The notes beneath the pieces are model-generated. The model had not been told where the DNA came from. It did no database searches and saw nothing but the letters and a program-made list of their open reading frames with translations. DNA of 36,761 nt from Erwinia mallotivora (lineage in GTDB: Bacteria > Pseudomonadota > Gammaproteobacteria > Enterobacterales > Enterobacteriaceae): the NCBI RefSeq assembly GCF_000590885.1, contig NZ_JFHN01000024.1, positions 1 through 36,761 on the forward strand. The letters run 5' to 3'. This document shows positions 27,640 through 36,700 of this stretch, in pieces. The first letter of the stretch is position 1. Each line of letters starts with the position of its first letter. The position numbers and the translations under genes are program-made.

Positions 27640-27728
27640 TTACTCTTGTTCCCTTCGCAGGTACTAACCTGATCAGGTTCCGCGGATCCCGAATTAACGG
27701 TCTCAGCCCCGAAGGGCACTCCGACAAG
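27640..27728 (-). promoter_or_regulatory. TPP riboswitch (THI box) of thiC
   Basis: On the minus strand the conserved elements appear in order: TTGTCGGAGTGCC, GGGCTGAGA, GATCCGCGGAACCTGATCAG, and GCGAAGGGAACAAGAG. P1 is formed by CTTGT (27640s) pairing with the ACAAG end of the aptamer. The aptamer is close to that of E. coli thiC. Bound TPP lowers thiCEFSGH expression, in E. coli by hiding the thiC ribosome-binding site and by early termination. About 90 nt of expression platform follow before thiC. Confidence 0.97.
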
Positions 27729-27802
27729 ATGAATTCTGCTGTCCGATGGGGAGAGGCAGAATGAGAATGACCACTCACAGCCGGTCACTTTATTGCCCCC
27801 TG

Positions 27803-27831
27803 AGCATAAAGGGGCTTTCAGCAAAGCTCAA
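27803..27831 (-). promoter_or_regulatory. candidate promoter of the thi operon
   Basis: On the minus strand TTGAGC, a 17-bp spacer and TATGCT. Start near 27796 would put the riboswitch about 68 nt into the leader. It lies just after rsd, inside a GCCCC/GGGGC dyad. A start nearer the riboswitch, as in E. coli, is not excluded. Confidence 0.45.
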
Positions 27832-27854
27832 GATTTTTACAAATTGGTAACGTT

Positions 27855-28361
27855 TCAGGCCGGACGCGCCAGCGCGGCATCGTTTGCCGGGGCCAGGCGC
27901 TGCACATTTCTCTCCAGCGCCAGCTGGATAAACTTGTCTTCCAGGGTAAAACGGGCTTCCAGCGCTTCGCCTACGGCGGATAAAGCCTGCTGAAACTCAC
28001 GGTAGTTATCATCATCGATAGCGGTTTCGAGATGTGAATCATAAACCTGCATGATCTGCTCGGTATTGGCCTGGAGCGAGGGATAAATTGATGCGGCTTT
28101 GGCCAGCTGCTCGCTGCCTTCCATCTCTTTGATAAAGCGTTCATAGATGGTGAAGTGGCCGGTGGAGAGATAATCCACCAGGGTCTGGCAAAAGGTGTCC
28201 AGCGCATTTTCGTTGAGCGTGGTCAGCGAATTCTTGACAGGCTTGATGCCAACCATCTGATAATAAGCAACTAACAGCTGCTTACGTAATCGCAGGCAAA
28301 AGTCCACCAGCTCATTGCATCCGCCAACGCGTGCGGTCAGGACGTCTAACTGGTCAAGCAT
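27855..28361 (-). CDS. rsd: sigma-70 antagonist Rsd
   Basis: Binds free sigma-70 in stationary phase and favours alternative sigma factors; in E. coli it also stimulates SpoT. It is 168 aa (158 in E. coli). The start MLDQLDVLTARV follows GGAG by 8 bases; an in-frame extension upstream is not conserved. Family segments are LLVAYYQMVGIKP, ALDTFCQTLVDYLSTGHFTIYERF and LETAIDDDNYREFQQ. It is divergent from nudC (84-bp gap). Confidence 0.95.
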   Translation of the reverse strand: MLDQLDVLTARVGGCNELVDFCLRLRKQLLVAYYQMVGIKPVKNSLTTLNENALDTFCQTLVDYLSTGHFTIYERFIKEMEGSEQLAKAASIYPSLQANTEQIMQVYDSHLETAIDDDNYREFQQALSAVGEALEARFTLEDKFIQLALERNVQRLAPANDAALARPA

Positions 28362-28445
28362 GAGTGACTCCGTAAGTGTTATTTTTAATATCTGAGAGCA
28401 ATCCCGTCGTACAGAGTGCCTGTGAAGTGGAGGATGAGCAAATTT

Positions 28446-29219
28446 ATGCAACGTGAGATCTCAAGCGTAGACGCTGGCTGGTGGATTGTCAGCCATGAAC
28501 AGAAACTTTGGTTGCCGGAAGGTCAGCTTCCCAGAGGCAGCGCACAAGATTTCGGACTGGCAGGTTTACAGGGATCGCTAATTGGTGAATGGCTGGGCGA
28601 GCCGGTATTTCTGATTTGTGCCAGCCGCAAAGAGGGAATGGCCTCGGTGCGACAACTTCTCAGTGAAGATGTCGGGCTGTTTCAGCTTGCCGGACGTGGG
28701 GTACAACTGGCAGAGTTCTATCGCTCACATCAGTGGTGTGGCTACTGCGGCCATCAGATGCATCACAGCAAAACGGAGTGGGCCTGCCTGTGCAACCACT
28801 GTCGTCAGCGTTACTATCCGCAGATCGCTCCCTGCATCATTGTGGCGATTCGTCGTGGCGATGAGATCCTGCTGGCTCAGCACACCCGACACCGTAACGG
28901 CATCTATACGGTGCTGGCTGGTTTTGTCGAAGTGGGGGAAACGCTGGAGCAGACCGTGGCACGAGAGGTAATGGAAGAGAGCGGCATTACGGTGAAAAAT
29001 CTGCGCTATGTTTCCTCGCAGCCGTGGCCGTTTCCGCAATCACTGATGGTGGCATTTATGGCGGATTATCACAGTGGCGACATCAACATCGATCCGAAAG
29101 AGCTGCTGGATGCGGGCTGGTATCGCTTTGATGCCTTGCCAGCTCTGCCACCGGTGGGAACGGTGGCGCGTCGCCTGATTGAGGATACCGTTGCGCTCTG
29201 CCGCGCCTCAGAACAATGA
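28446..29219 (+). CDS. nudC: NADH pyrophosphatase / NAD-RNA decapping enzyme NudC
   Basis: Nudix hydrolase that splits NAD(H) and removes NAD caps from RNA 5' ends. The ATG at this position gives 257 aa, as in E. coli, and aligns [19 protein letters not shown] with it; an upstream ATG at 28434 is in frame but sits on the Shine-Dalgarno. The zinc site is CGYCGH with CNHC. The Nudix box is [11 protein letters not shown]...REVMEESGI, and SQPWPFPQS is the NudC-specific motif. An ERIC element begins 5 bp after the stop, and hemE lies beyond it. Confidence 0.97.
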   Translation: MQREISSVDAGWWIVSHEQKLWLPEGQLPRGSAQDFGLAGLQGSLIGEWLGEPVFLICASRKEGMASVRQLLSEDVGLFQLAGRGVQLAEFYRSHQWCGYCGHQMHHSKTEWACLCNHCRQRYYPQIAPCIIVAIRRGDEILLAQHTRHRNGIYTVLAGFVEVGETLEQTVAREVMEESGITVKNLRYVSSQPWPFPQSLMVAFMADYHSGDINIDPKELLDAGWYRFDALPALPPVGTVARRLIEDTVALCRASEQ

Positions 29220-29224
29220 AATGT

Positions 29225-29351
29225 TATACCCTTCATACTTCAAGTTGCAGGTGCGTTGGCTGCGCGAGCGCACCCCAGTCACTTACTTCAGTAAGCTCCT
29301 GGAGATTTACTCGCTTGCCGCCTTCCTGCAACTCGAATTATTTTGGGTATA
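29225..29351 (-). repeat. full-length ERIC (IRU) element, 127 bp
   Basis: Ends in perfect inverted TATACCC/GGGTATA and has longer imperfect arms (GTTGCAGG near 29243 with CCTGCAAC near 29324). The core holds CCCCAGTCACTTACTT and AGTAAGCTCCTGG, the segments targeted by standard ERIC primers. It is 127 bp, the canonical length. It lies between nudC and hemE, so it is probably transcribed. Its right end supplies TATACT (29350-29355), a possible -10 box for hemE, but with a poor -35. Confidence 0.96.
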
Positions 29352-29383
29352 TACTGCGCACCTGCAAAACGAGAGCCAAAAAA

Positions 29384-30451
29384 ATGAGTGAACTGAAGAA
29401 CGATCGTTATCTGCGCGCGCTGCTGCGCCAGCCGGTAGATGTGACGCCAGTCTGGATGATGCGCCAGGCAGGACGCTATCTGCCAGAGTACAAAGCTACC
29501 CGTGCCCAGGCCGGAGATTTTATGTCGCTGTGCAAAAATGCAGAGCTGGCCTGTGAAGTCACGCTGCAACCGCTGCGTCGCTATCCGCTGGACGCGGCGA
29601 TTCTGTTCTCCGATATTCTGACAATCCCTGATGCGATGGGGCTGGGACTGTGGTTTGAGGCCGGTGAAGGCCCCCGTTTTTCCTCCCCGGTCAGCTGCCG
29701 GGCAGATGTGGAAAAATTACCGGTCCCTGACCCGGAGCAGGAGCTGGGCTATGTGATGAATGCGGTGCGGACTATCCGGAAAAATTTGCAGGGCGCGGTG
29801 CCACTGATTGGCTTTTCAGGCAGTCCCTGGACGCTGGCGACTTACATGGTCGAAGGGGGGAGCAGTAAGGTTTTCACCAGGCTGAAAAAGATGATGTACG
29901 CCGAACCACAAACCCTGCATCTGATGCTGGATAAGCTGGCCGACAGCGTCATTCTCTATCTCAATGCTCAGATCCGCGCCGGGGCGCAGTCGGTAATGAT
30001 TTTTGATACCTGGGGCGGCGTGCTGACCGGGCGTGACTATCAGCAATTTTCTCTCCACTACATGCATAAAATCGTGGACGGGCTGCTGCGTGAAAACGAA
30101 GGTCGCCGGGTGCCGGTTACGCTGTTTACCAAGGGCGGTGGACAGTGGCTGGAAGCGATGGCTGAAACGGGCTGTGATGCATTAGGTCTGGACTGGACCA
30201 CCGATATCGCTGATGCCCGTCGTCGTGTCGGTCACAAGGTGGCATTGCAGGGCAACATGGACCCATCGATGCTTTATGCACCGCCAGCGCGTATTGAGCA
30301 GGAAGTTGCCGGGATTTTGCAGGGGTTTGGTCAGGGAAATGGCCATGTGTTCAATCTCGGGCACGGCATCCACCAGGATGTTCCGCCTGAACATGCCGGG
30401 GTGTTTGTTGAAGCAGTACATCAGCTCTCGCGCCCGTATCATCAGGATTGA
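29384..30451 (+). CDS. hemE: uroporphyrinogen decarboxylase
   Basis: Converts uroporphyrinogen III to coproporphyrinogen III in haem synthesis. The start [19 protein letters not shown] gives 355 aa (354 in E. coli); the frame runs upstream through the ERIC element, but that part is not coding. Conserved pieces are the substrate-binding [15 protein letters not shown], the catalytic Asp in [23 protein letters not shown] and NLGHGI. It may be read from nudC through the ERIC, or from a promoter at the ERIC edge. nfi begins 2 bp after its stop. Confidence 0.98.
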   Translation: MSELKNDRYLRALLRQPVDVTPVWMMRQAGRYLPEYKATRAQAGDFMSLCKNAELACEVTLQPLRRYPLDAAILFSDILTIPDAMGLGLWFEAGEGPRFSSPVSCRADVEKLPVPDPEQELGYVMNAVRTIRKNLQGAVPLIGFSGSPWTLATYMVEGGSSKVFTRLKKMMYAEPQTLHLMLDKLADSVILYLNAQIRAGAQSVMIFDTWGGVLTGRDYQQFSLHYMHKIVDGLLRENEGRRVPVTLFTKGGGQWLEAMAETGCDALGLDWTTDIADARRRVGHKVALQGNMDPSMLYAPPARIEQEVAGILQGFGQGNGHVFNLGHGIHQDVPPEHAGVFVEAVHQLSRPYHQD

Positions 30452-30453
30452 GT

Positions 30454-31122
30454 ATGGATCTTCAGGCATTAAAGCAGCAGCAGCTCATGCTCGCCGCCGG
30501 GGTGGTGCGTGAAGATGATTTCGCGATAATGCCACCGCGCCTTATTGCGGGTGCGGATGTCGGATTTGAACAGGGCGGTGAGATCACCAGAGCCGCCCTG
30601 GTGATTCTTGAATATCCCTCGCTGAAACTGGTGGAACATCACGTTGCGCGCATCGCCACCACCATGCCCTATATTCCTGGTTTCCTCTCCTTCCGTGAAT
30701 ACCCTGCCTTACTGGCTGCCTGGCAACAGTTGCAGCATCAGCCAGACCTGCTGTTTGTCGATGGTCACGGCATTGCCCACCCACGTCGCCTGGGGGTTGC
30801 CAGTCATTTTGGTCTGCTGGTGGATGTCCCCACTATAGGGGTGGCCAAGCGTCGTCTGTGTGGCCAGTTTGACCCGCTGGCAGAACAGCCGGGCGCGCGT
30901 CAGCCACTGATCGACAAAGGAGAGCAGACTGGCTGGGTGCTGCGCAGCAAGCGGCGTTGTAACCCCTTATTTATTTCCTGCGGGCACCGTGTCAGTGCGG
31001 ATACGGCTCTGCACTGGGTGGAAGCCTGTCTGCAAGGCTACCGCCTGCCGGAACCGACCCGCTGGGCGGATGCTGTGGCTTCGCAGCGCTCTGCATTTAA
31101 GCGGCTTTACTCTGAGGGTTAA
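30454..31122 (+). CDS. nfi: endonuclease V
   Basis: Cleaves DNA one base 3' of deoxyinosine and other deaminated bases, starting alternative excision repair. It is 222 aa (223 in E. coli). Conserved features are IAGADVGF with the first catalytic Asp, [12 protein letters not shown] with Glu, [18 protein letters not shown] with Asp and His, and [13 protein letters not shown]. The ATG lies 2 bp after the hemE stop, so the two genes are coupled. Confidence 0.97.
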   Translation: MDLQALKQQQLMLAAGVVREDDFAIMPPRLIAGADVGFEQGGEITRAALVILEYPSLKLVEHHVARIATTMPYIPGFLSFREYPALLAAWQQLQHQPDLLFVDGHGIAHPRRLGVASHFGLLVDVPTIGVAKRRLCGQFDPLAEQPGARQPLIDKGEQTGWVLRSKRRCNPLFISCGHRVSADTALHWVEACLQGYRLPEPTRWADAVASQRSAFKRLYSEG

Positions 31123-31187
31123 CGGTGTCAGTACCAGGCTTTTCAGTTACACTTCCCGACGCGCACTATTGTTGAAGAGAACCCATC

Positions 31188-31778
31188 ATGTTACGTAATC
31201 CGATCCACCTGCGGCTGGAAAAGCTGGAAAGCTGGCAGCATGTGACTTTCATGGCCTGCCTGTGTGAGCGTATGTACCCCAACTACCGGGCATTTTGCCA
31301 GCAGACCGCATTTGGCGATGGGCAACTTTATCGCCGCATTCTTGACCTGGTCTGGGAAACGCTGGTGGTTAAAGAGGCCAAAATCAATTTTGATTCACAG
31401 CTGGAGAAGCTGGAGGAGGCGATTCCGGCAGCAGAGGATTACGATCTCTACGGTGTTTACCCCGCCATTGACGCCTGTGTTGCGCTGAGTGAGCTGTTAC
31501 ATTCCCGACTTAGCGGTGACACGCTTGCGCACGCAATTACCGTTAGCGAAACCTCGATTACTACCGTGGCGATGCTGGAAATGACCCAGGCCGGCCGTGA
31601 AATGACCGAAGAAGAATTAAAAGAGAATCCGGCCGTGGAAGAGGAATGGGACATCCAGTGGGAGATTTTTCGACTGCTCAGCGCCTGCGAGGAAAGGGAC
31701 CTGGAATTGATAAAAGGACTGCGTTCTGAGCTGCGGGAATCAGGGATTAGCAATATTGGTATAAATTTTCAGCAATAA
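31188..31778 (+). CDS. yjaG: DUF416 family protein YjaG
   Basis: 196-aa soluble protein, same length as E. coli YjaG, beginning MLRNPIHLRLEKLESWQHVTF. It is largely alpha-helical and acidic and has no recognised catalytic motif. Its function is not established. It follows nfi after 65 bp and precedes hupA; whether it shares the nfi transcript is unclear. Confidence 0.93.
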   Translation: MLRNPIHLRLEKLESWQHVTFMACLCERMYPNYRAFCQQTAFGDGQLYRRILDLVWETLVVKEAKINFDSQLEKLEEAIPAAEDYDLYGVYPAIDACVALSELLHSRLSGDTLAHAITVSETSITTVAMLEMTQAGREMTEEELKENPAVEEEWDIQWEIFRLLSACEERDLELIKGLRSELRESGISNIGINFQQ

Positions 31779-31832
31779 GGCGAGAAAACGTGACTTCAGG
31801 CCTGATTTGTAGCGCCTTAAGGCTTCACATTC

Positions 31833-31861
31833 GCCCCCTGTCTGGTCTACATTTGGGGGGC
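31833..31861 (+). other. GC-rich hairpin between yjaG and hupA
   Basis: GCCCCC (31833-31838) pairs with GGGGGC (31856-31861) across a 17-nt loop and is followed by TGAAAAAA, not Ts. It may mark the end of the yjaG transcript or act in the hupA leader. A perfect GCCTTAAGGC palindrome lies just before it (31814-31823). Confidence 0.4.
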
Positions 31862-31966
31862 TGAAAAAAGTGGCTATCGGTGCGTGTATGCAGGAGAGTG
31901 CCAGAATCTGGTTTTTCCCTCGCACTCGATGCTTAGCAAGCGATAAATACACTGTAAGGATAACTT

Positions 31967-32239
31967 ATGAACAAGACTCAACTGATTGATGTAATTGCGG
32001 ACAAAGCGGACCTGTCTAAGACCCAGGCTAAAGCTGCTCTGGAATCCACCCTGGCTGCGATTACTGAGTCTCTGAAAGAAGGTGATGCTGTACAACTGGT
32101 TGGTTTTGGTACTTTCAAAGTTAACCACCGTGCTGAGCGTACTGGCCGCAACCCGCAGACTGGCAAAGAGATCAAAATTGCTGCTGCAAACGTACCGGCA
32201 TTTGTTTCTGGTAAAGCACTGAAAGACGCTGTTAAGTAA
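31967..32239 (+). CDS. hupA: DNA-binding protein HU-alpha
   Basis: Nucleoid protein that binds and bends DNA as HU-alpha/HU-beta dimers. It is 90 aa and essentially the E. coli HU-alpha sequence, with the DNA-gripping arm [20 protein letters not shown] (about 55-74). Codon use is that of a highly expressed gene. The upstream 188 bp should hold its promoters; I cannot place them with confidence. A strong terminator follows. Confidence 0.98.
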   Translation: MNKTQLIDVIADKADLSKTQAKAALESTLAAITESLKEGDAVQLVGFGTFKVNHRAERTGRNPQTGKEIKIAAANVPAFVSGKALKDAVK

Positions 32240-32268
32240 TCGTGTGACAGTGAAAAGTTTTAAACAGG

Positions 32269-32290
32269 GGGGCGTGAGCCCCTTTTGTTT
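32269..32290 (+). terminator. intrinsic terminator of hupA
   Basis: GGGGC-GTGA-GCCCC followed by TTTTGTTT, 30 bp after the hupA stop codon. Confidence 0.9.
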
Positions 32291-32361
32291 GCGACGGATA
32301 TCACTCTCCACTTTCCTCTGCCCCGACGGCATGACTGTCATTTTTGCGTGATACTCACCTG

Positions 32362-33021
32362 ATGACCCGATTCCCTTTCTCCCTTCCCGTATTGTTAGCC
32401 GTGCTGTTAATGGCGGGTTGTAGCTCAAGTCAAAAATTGCCTGATTTTACTGCCAGCGGTTATCTTGCCGATCGCGGTGCCGTGCGCATATGGCGCAAGG
32501 AGGGCTCGGCCCGGTCCAGTCACCTGATAACGGTTTATACGCCGTTCAGTGGGACAGCGACGGAAACGACAACCTACCAGTGGCAGCAAAATAAGCTGCT
32601 CTCCATTGAGCGTCATACTGGTGGTGAGCATCCTGAAAGTGTGATGATGCGCTTTCAGGATGACAAACTGAGCTTTATGCAGCGACAGCTTGAAGGGCGT
32701 CGGGAAGCGCTCTCAGCGGACGCGGTCGCGCTGTATCAGTTTGATGCCGGGCGTATGCTCAGGATCAGCGATGACCTGCTGGCCGGGCGTGTGATGCTGA
32801 AACAGGGCCACTGGTCAGCAGATGGCACGGTAACGCTCTGTCAGGGAAGCCAGACACGCCCCGCATTTGATCGTTTTTCGCTGCATTACATCACTCAACA
32901 TCAGCAGGCATCCGGTAAACCGGTGAGCCTCTCCTGGCTTGAAGCCCCAAAAGGCACGCAGCTACTGCTGGTTTCAACAGAAAATATCTGTGCTACAGAA
33001 CCAAAGGCTGCCGATCTCTGA
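32362..33021 (+). CDS. yjaH: DUF1481 lipoprotein YjaH
   Basis: 219 aa. The start gives MTRFPFSLPVLLAVLLMAGC, a lipoprotein signal peptide with the lipobox LMAGC and lipidated Cys20. The residue after Cys is Ser, not Asp, which favours outer-membrane sorting. The rest matches the DUF1481 proteins encoded after hupA in enterobacteria. Function is unknown. A TTG six codons upstream is in frame but unlikely. It lies beyond the hupA terminator, so it needs its own promoter. Confidence 0.92.
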   Translation: MTRFPFSLPVLLAVLLMAGCSSSQKLPDFTASGYLADRGAVRIWRKEGSARSSHLITVYTPFSGTATETTTYQWQQNKLLSIERHTGGEHPESVMMRFQDDKLSFMQRQLEGRREALSADAVALYQFDAGRMLRISDDLLAGRVMLKQGHWSADGTVTLCQGSQTRPAFDRFSLHYITQHQQASGKPVSLSWLEAPKGTQLLLVSTENICATEPKAADL

Positions 33022-33511
33022 CGGCGTCAGACTCTGTCGGATCGTAAGAAACTGAGGTTGGATAGAGAAAACGAGTTTGCAGCTGTATGAAATGATATCG
33101 CAGCAACTGTCGCAAAAGGATGCTGTTACAACGGAATCAGTTACAGCCTGTTGAATGCATTGCTCCTGATGTGTCGTGGTATCTGGCAAGGCGGCCATCA
33201 GAAACCGATCGGCAATAGCGGATATCCGGGCGGCGCACCGGGGATTTTGTTAATTCGTATACCAGGAAGATATTGAAGTGCAGACAACGACGACGGCTCT
33301 GAAGGCCAATCGCGGCTATCTTGCACTCGTTTTAAGTACAATATTTAAGATTTGACCATATTGGTGGAGAGGGCGTAAGAAGCTCTGTTTCTGCTTTGCA
33401 GCAGACGATTTCTCGTTAGCGTGATGATGAGGGGCATGTCTGCCTGTTACTAAAGCTGCACCCTCCATGGTGCAGAGCAGGTATGTTCGCCGGTGAACTT
33501 TGCTTTCTCAA
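33022..33511. other. 490-bp stretch without a recognised gene, at the zraPSR position
   Basis: E. coli has zraP, zraS and zraR between yjaH and purD; none is present. No long reading frame is convincing on either strand. A 25-codon frame (GTG 33278 to TGA 33355, after AGGAAG) encodes a short peptide ending in a hydrophobic run, LALVLSTIFKI, but has no known homologue that I recognise. The purD-side hairpin at 33456-33475 is listed separately. Confidence 0.6.
33456..33475 (-). terminator. candidate terminator of purHD
   Basis: Perfect 7-bp stem CTGCACC/GGTGCAG with a 6-nt loop. On the minus strand it is followed by CTTTAG, so the T-run is short. It lies 36 bp after the purD stop. Confidence 0.45.
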
Positions 33512-34792
33512 CTACTGACGCCCAATCGCCCGATAACCAATATCGCTGCGGCAGAAGCTGCCTTCCCATGAGATGTGCTTAGCCAGCTCGTAGGCATGCT
33601 TTTGCGCCGCTGCAATGTCGTGACCTAAAGCCGTCACGCACAATACCCGTCCACCGTTCGTCACGACCAGCTCATCCTGCATTTTGGTGCCCGCGTGGAA
33701 GACTTTGCCATTCGGCACCTCTTCCAGCGGCAAACCATGAATTTGCGTACCCGTACGGTAGTCGTCAGGGTAACCTCCTGCTGCCAACACCACGCCCAGC
33801 GCAGGGCGAGGATCCCACACTGAATCTTTACTGCTCAACCGGCCATCGACGGCTGCCAGGCAAAGCTCAACCAGGTCGGATTGCAGGCGCAGCATGATTG
33901 GCTGCGTTTCCGGATCGCCAAAGCGGCAGTTAAATTCAATCACCTTCGGCTGGCCGCTTTTGTCGATCATCAAACCGGCATAGAGGAAACCGGTATAGAC
34001 ATTGCCCTCAGCAGCCATACCTTTGACGGTAGGCCAGATCACCTCATCCATGACGCGCTGATGAATTTCATCGGTGACTACCGGCGCAGGTGAGTAAGCG
34101 CCCATGCCGCCTGTGTTCGGCCCGGTATCGCCATCTCCCACGCGCTTATGATCCTGGCTGGTAGCCATCGGCAACACATTTTCACCATCAACCATAACGA
34201 TAAAGCTGGCTTCTTCGCCTTCAAGAAACTCTTCCACCACGATGCGGTGTCCGGCATCACCAAAGGCATTGCCTGCCAGCATATCCTGAATGGCATCTTC
34301 TGCTTGCTTAAGTGTCATTGCTACGATGACGCCTTTTCCGGCGGCCAGTCCATCTGCTTTAATCACGATGGGCGCACCCTTGCTGCGAACATAGGCCAGT
34401 GCAGGTTCCACCTCGGTGAAGTTCTGGTATTCCGCGCTTGGGATTTTGTGGCGAGCCAGAAAATCTTTAGTAAAGGCTTTGGAGCCTTCCAGTTGAGCTG
34501 CCGCCTGCGTTGGGCCGAAAATTTTCAGACCCGCAGCCCGGAACGCATCAACCACGCCAATCACCAGTGGCGCTTCAGGGCCAACAATAGTCAGATCAAT
34601 TTTTTCACTTTGGGCAAAGCTTAGCAGAGCAGCAATGTCGGTGGCGCTAATGGGTACGTTCTGTAAAGCTGGTTCCAGCGCAGTGCCTGCGTTGCCGGGA
34701 GCCACAAAAACGGTTTCAGCCAGCGGTGATTGGGCTGCTTTCCATGCCAGCGCATGTTCACGTCCGCCATTACCAATAACTAAAATTTTCAT
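33512..34792 (-). CDS. purD: phosphoribosylamine-glycine ligase
   Basis: Second step of de novo purine synthesis: ATP-dependent joining of glycine to phosphoribosylamine. It is 426 aa (429 in E. coli). The N terminus MKILVIGNGGREHALAWK is typical. The ATP-grasp region includes APIVIKADGLAAGKGVIVA, FLEGEEASFIVMVDGE, RVGDGDTGPNTGGMGAYSPAP and EFNCRFGDPETQ. It follows purH by 15 bp in the same transcript. Confidence 0.98.
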   Translation of the reverse strand: MKILVIGNGGREHALAWKAAQSPLAETVFVAPGNAGTALEPALQNVPISATDIAALLSFAQSEKIDLTIVGPEAPLVIGVVDAFRAAGLKIFGPTQAAAQLEGSKAFTKDFLARHKIPSAEYQNFTEVEPALAYVRSKGAPIVIKADGLAAGKGVIVAMTLKQAEDAIQDMLAGNAFGDAGHRIVVEEFLEGEEASFIVMVDGENVLPMATSQDHKRVGDGDTGPNTGGMGAYSPAPVVTDEIHQRVMDEVIWPTVKGMAAEGNVYTGFLYAGLMIDKSGQPKVIEFNCRFGDPETQPIMLRLQSDLVELCLAAVDGRLSSKDSVWDPRPALGVVLAAGGYPDDYRTGTQIHGLPLEEVPNGKVFHAGTKMQDELVVTNGGRVLCVTALGHDIAAAQKHAYELAKHISWEGSFCRSDIGYRAIGRQ

Positions 34793-34807
34793 TCTTTAGC
34801 TCCTTAA

Positions 34808-36397
34808 TCAGTGACGGAAATGGCGCATATCGGTGAAGATCATCGCAATACCGTGTTCATCAGCGGCGGCAATCACCTCTTCGTCGCGGATTGAGCCACC
34901 TGGCTGGATAACGCAGCTCACGCCGACGGCAGCAGCGGCATCAATACCATCGCGGAACGGGAAGAAAGCATCAGACGCCATGGCACAACCCTTCACTTCC
35001 AGCCCTTCATCTTCTGCTTTGATTCCGGCGATTTTCGCGGAATAGACCCGGCTCATCTGACCCGCACCAATACCGATAGTCATGTTGTCACGCGCATAAA
35101 CAATGGCGTTGGATTTAACAAATTTGGCTACTTTCCAGCAGAACAGTGCATCACGCAGCTCCTGCTCTGTTGGCTGGCGTTTACTGACTACGCGCAGTTG
35201 GTCAGCCGTTACCATTCCCAGATCCCGATCCTGAACCAGCAGGCCACCGTTGACTCGTTTAAAGTCCAGACCCGCCCGGCGCTGCTGCCACTGGCCGCAG
35301 GTCAGTACACGCACATTTTGTTTTGTTGCGGTTATCTTCAGCGCGGCTTCGCTAGCGGAAGGGGCAATAATTACCTCAACAAACTGACGGCTGATAATGG
35401 CCTGAGCCGTTGCTTCGTCAAGTTCGCGGTTAAAAGCAATAATGCCGCCAAAGGCCGAAGTGGGATCGGTTTTCCAGGCAAGTTCGTAGGCATCAAGAAT
35501 CGATCCCGCCACGGCCACTCCGCATGGGTTTGCATGTTTAACAATCACACAGGCCGCATCACTGAACTCTTTTACACACTCCAGCGCTGCATCGGTATCT
35601 GCAATGTTGTTATAAGACAGTGCTTTGCCCTGAAGCTGTTGCGCGGTGGCAACGGATGCTTCAGCCACTGACTCTTCTATATAGAAAGCAGCCTCCTGGT
35701 GGCTGTTCTCTCCGTAACGCATATCCTGTTTCTTGATGAAGTTCAGATTTAACGTGCGAGGGAAACGGCCGGAAGGTTCAGAAGTCTCACCATAATAGGC
35801 AGGCACCAGGCTGCCAAAATAGTTAGCGATCATGCTGTCATAGGCGGCTGTGTGTTCAAAAGCCTTGATCGCCAGGTCAAAACGCGTTGCCAGTGATAAT
35901 GAGTGATTATTGGCGTCCATTTCTTTAATGATTGCCTGGTAGTCACTGCTTTTGACCACGATGGTGACGTCTTTATGATTCTTCGCCGCCGACCGCACCA
36001 TGGTCGGTCCGCCGATATCAATATTTTCAACGGCGTCTTCCAGTGAACAGCCTTCACGGGCAACGGTTTGTGCAAAGGGATACAGGTTAACAACCACCAT
36101 GTCGATGGGCGAGATCGCATGTTCCTTCATGATGTCATCATCCTGGCCGCGGCGTCCGAGGATACCGCCGTGCACTTTAGGATGCAGAGTTTTGACACGT
36201 CCATCCATCATTTCCGGAAAACCGGTGTAATCAGAAACTTCAGTGACGGGCAGACCTGCTTCAGCCAACAGGCGGGCAGTACCACCTGTCGACAGCAGTT
36301 CAACACCGCGCGCTGAAAGCGCCTGAGCAAATTCGAGGATACCGGCTTTGTCTGACACGCTAAGCAGAGCGCGGCGTACAGGACGAGGTTGTTGCAT
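34808..36397 (-). CDS. purH: bifunctional AICAR transformylase / IMP cyclohydrolase
   Basis: Last two steps of IMP synthesis. It is 529 aa, as in E. coli. The N-terminal IMP cyclohydrolase domain (about 1-145) shows [26 protein letters not shown] and HPKVHGGIL. The C-terminal transformylase shows RYGENSHQ and the catalytic Lys-His of [12 protein letters not shown], then [15 protein letters not shown]. It is the first gene of purHD. A PurR box lies in its promoter. AICAR, its substrate, is also a by-product of histidine synthesis. Confidence 0.98.
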   Translation of the reverse strand: MQQPRPVRRALLSVSDKAGILEFAQALSARGVELLSTGGTARLLAEAGLPVTEVSDYTGFPEMMDGRVKTLHPKVHGGILGRRGQDDDIMKEHAISPIDMVVVNLYPFAQTVAREGCSLEDAVENIDIGGPTMVRSAAKNHKDVTIVVKSSDYQAIIKEMDANNHSLSLATRFDLAIKAFEHTAAYDSMIANYFGSLVPAYYGETSEPSGRFPRTLNLNFIKKQDMRYGENSHQEAAFYIEESVAEASVATAQQLQGKALSYNNIADTDAALECVKEFSDAACVIVKHANPCGVAVAGSILDAYELAWKTDPTSAFGGIIAFNRELDEATAQAIISRQFVEVIIAPSASEAALKITATKQNVRVLTCGQWQQRRAGLDFKRVNGGLLVQDRDLGMVTADQLRVVSKRQPTEQELRDALFCWKVAKFVKSNAIVYARDNMTIGIGAGQMSRVYSAKIAGIKAEDEGLEVKGCAMASDAFFPFRDGIDAAAAVGVSCVIQPGGSIRDEEVIAAADEHGIAMIFTDMRHFRH

Positions 36398-36524
36398 GAG
36401 GTTGATCCCTTGGCTTTGGTTCGCATAGATAAGAGCGTTATATCAACCTTCACTATTATCTCTTATTACGTAAATAGTGTGGGCTGAGATAACGACCCTG
36501 GCTGGCACCAGGATTTTGCCGGGC

Positions 36525-36553
36525 ATTGTAGCGAAAACGTTTGCGTGATGCTC
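36525..36553 (-). promoter_or_regulatory. purHD promoter with PurR operator
   Basis: On the minus strand the -10 is TACAAT (36525-36530). GCGAAAACGTTTGCGT (plus strand 36531-36546) matches the PurR box ACGCAAACGTTTGCGT at 14 of 16 positions and fills the 17-bp spacer. The -35 (GAGCAT) is weak. Purine-bound PurR would block polymerase directly. Confidence 0.85.
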
Positions 36554-36578
36554 GTCTAAATTCCTGGTTGGCATCAAA

Positions 36579-36609
36579 TGTGGATAAGTTTGTGAATAAC
36601 TGCGTATAA
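36579..36609 (-). promoter_or_regulatory. cluster of three DnaA-box-like sites
   Basis: TGTGGATAA (36579-36587) and TGTGAATAA (36591-36599) both fit TTATNCACA exactly on the minus strand. TGCGTATAA (36601-36609) has one mismatch. All three have the same orientation. They lie 91-121 bp upstream of the rRNA start site. DnaA binding is inferred from sequence only. Confidence 0.6.
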
Positions 36610-36640
36610 CCAGGCCTTTTGCTGTGGAATGCAGCGAACG

Positions 36641-36700
36641 CTCTGTTTTTAATAAATTAGGGGTTGTCAGCTCTCAGAAACTCCCTATAATGCGCCACCA
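36641..36700 (+). promoter_or_regulatory. rRNA operon promoter P1 with UP element
   Basis: AT-rich UP element (36645-36660, TTTTTAATAAATTA), -35 TTGTCA (36664-36669), 16-bp spacer, -10 TATAAT (36686-36691) and GC-rich discriminator GCGCC. The short spacer and discriminator are the marks of stringently controlled rrn P1 promoters. Start is A at 36700, by match to E. coli rrnB P1. By position it corresponds to rrnE in E. coli. Confidence 0.95.
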
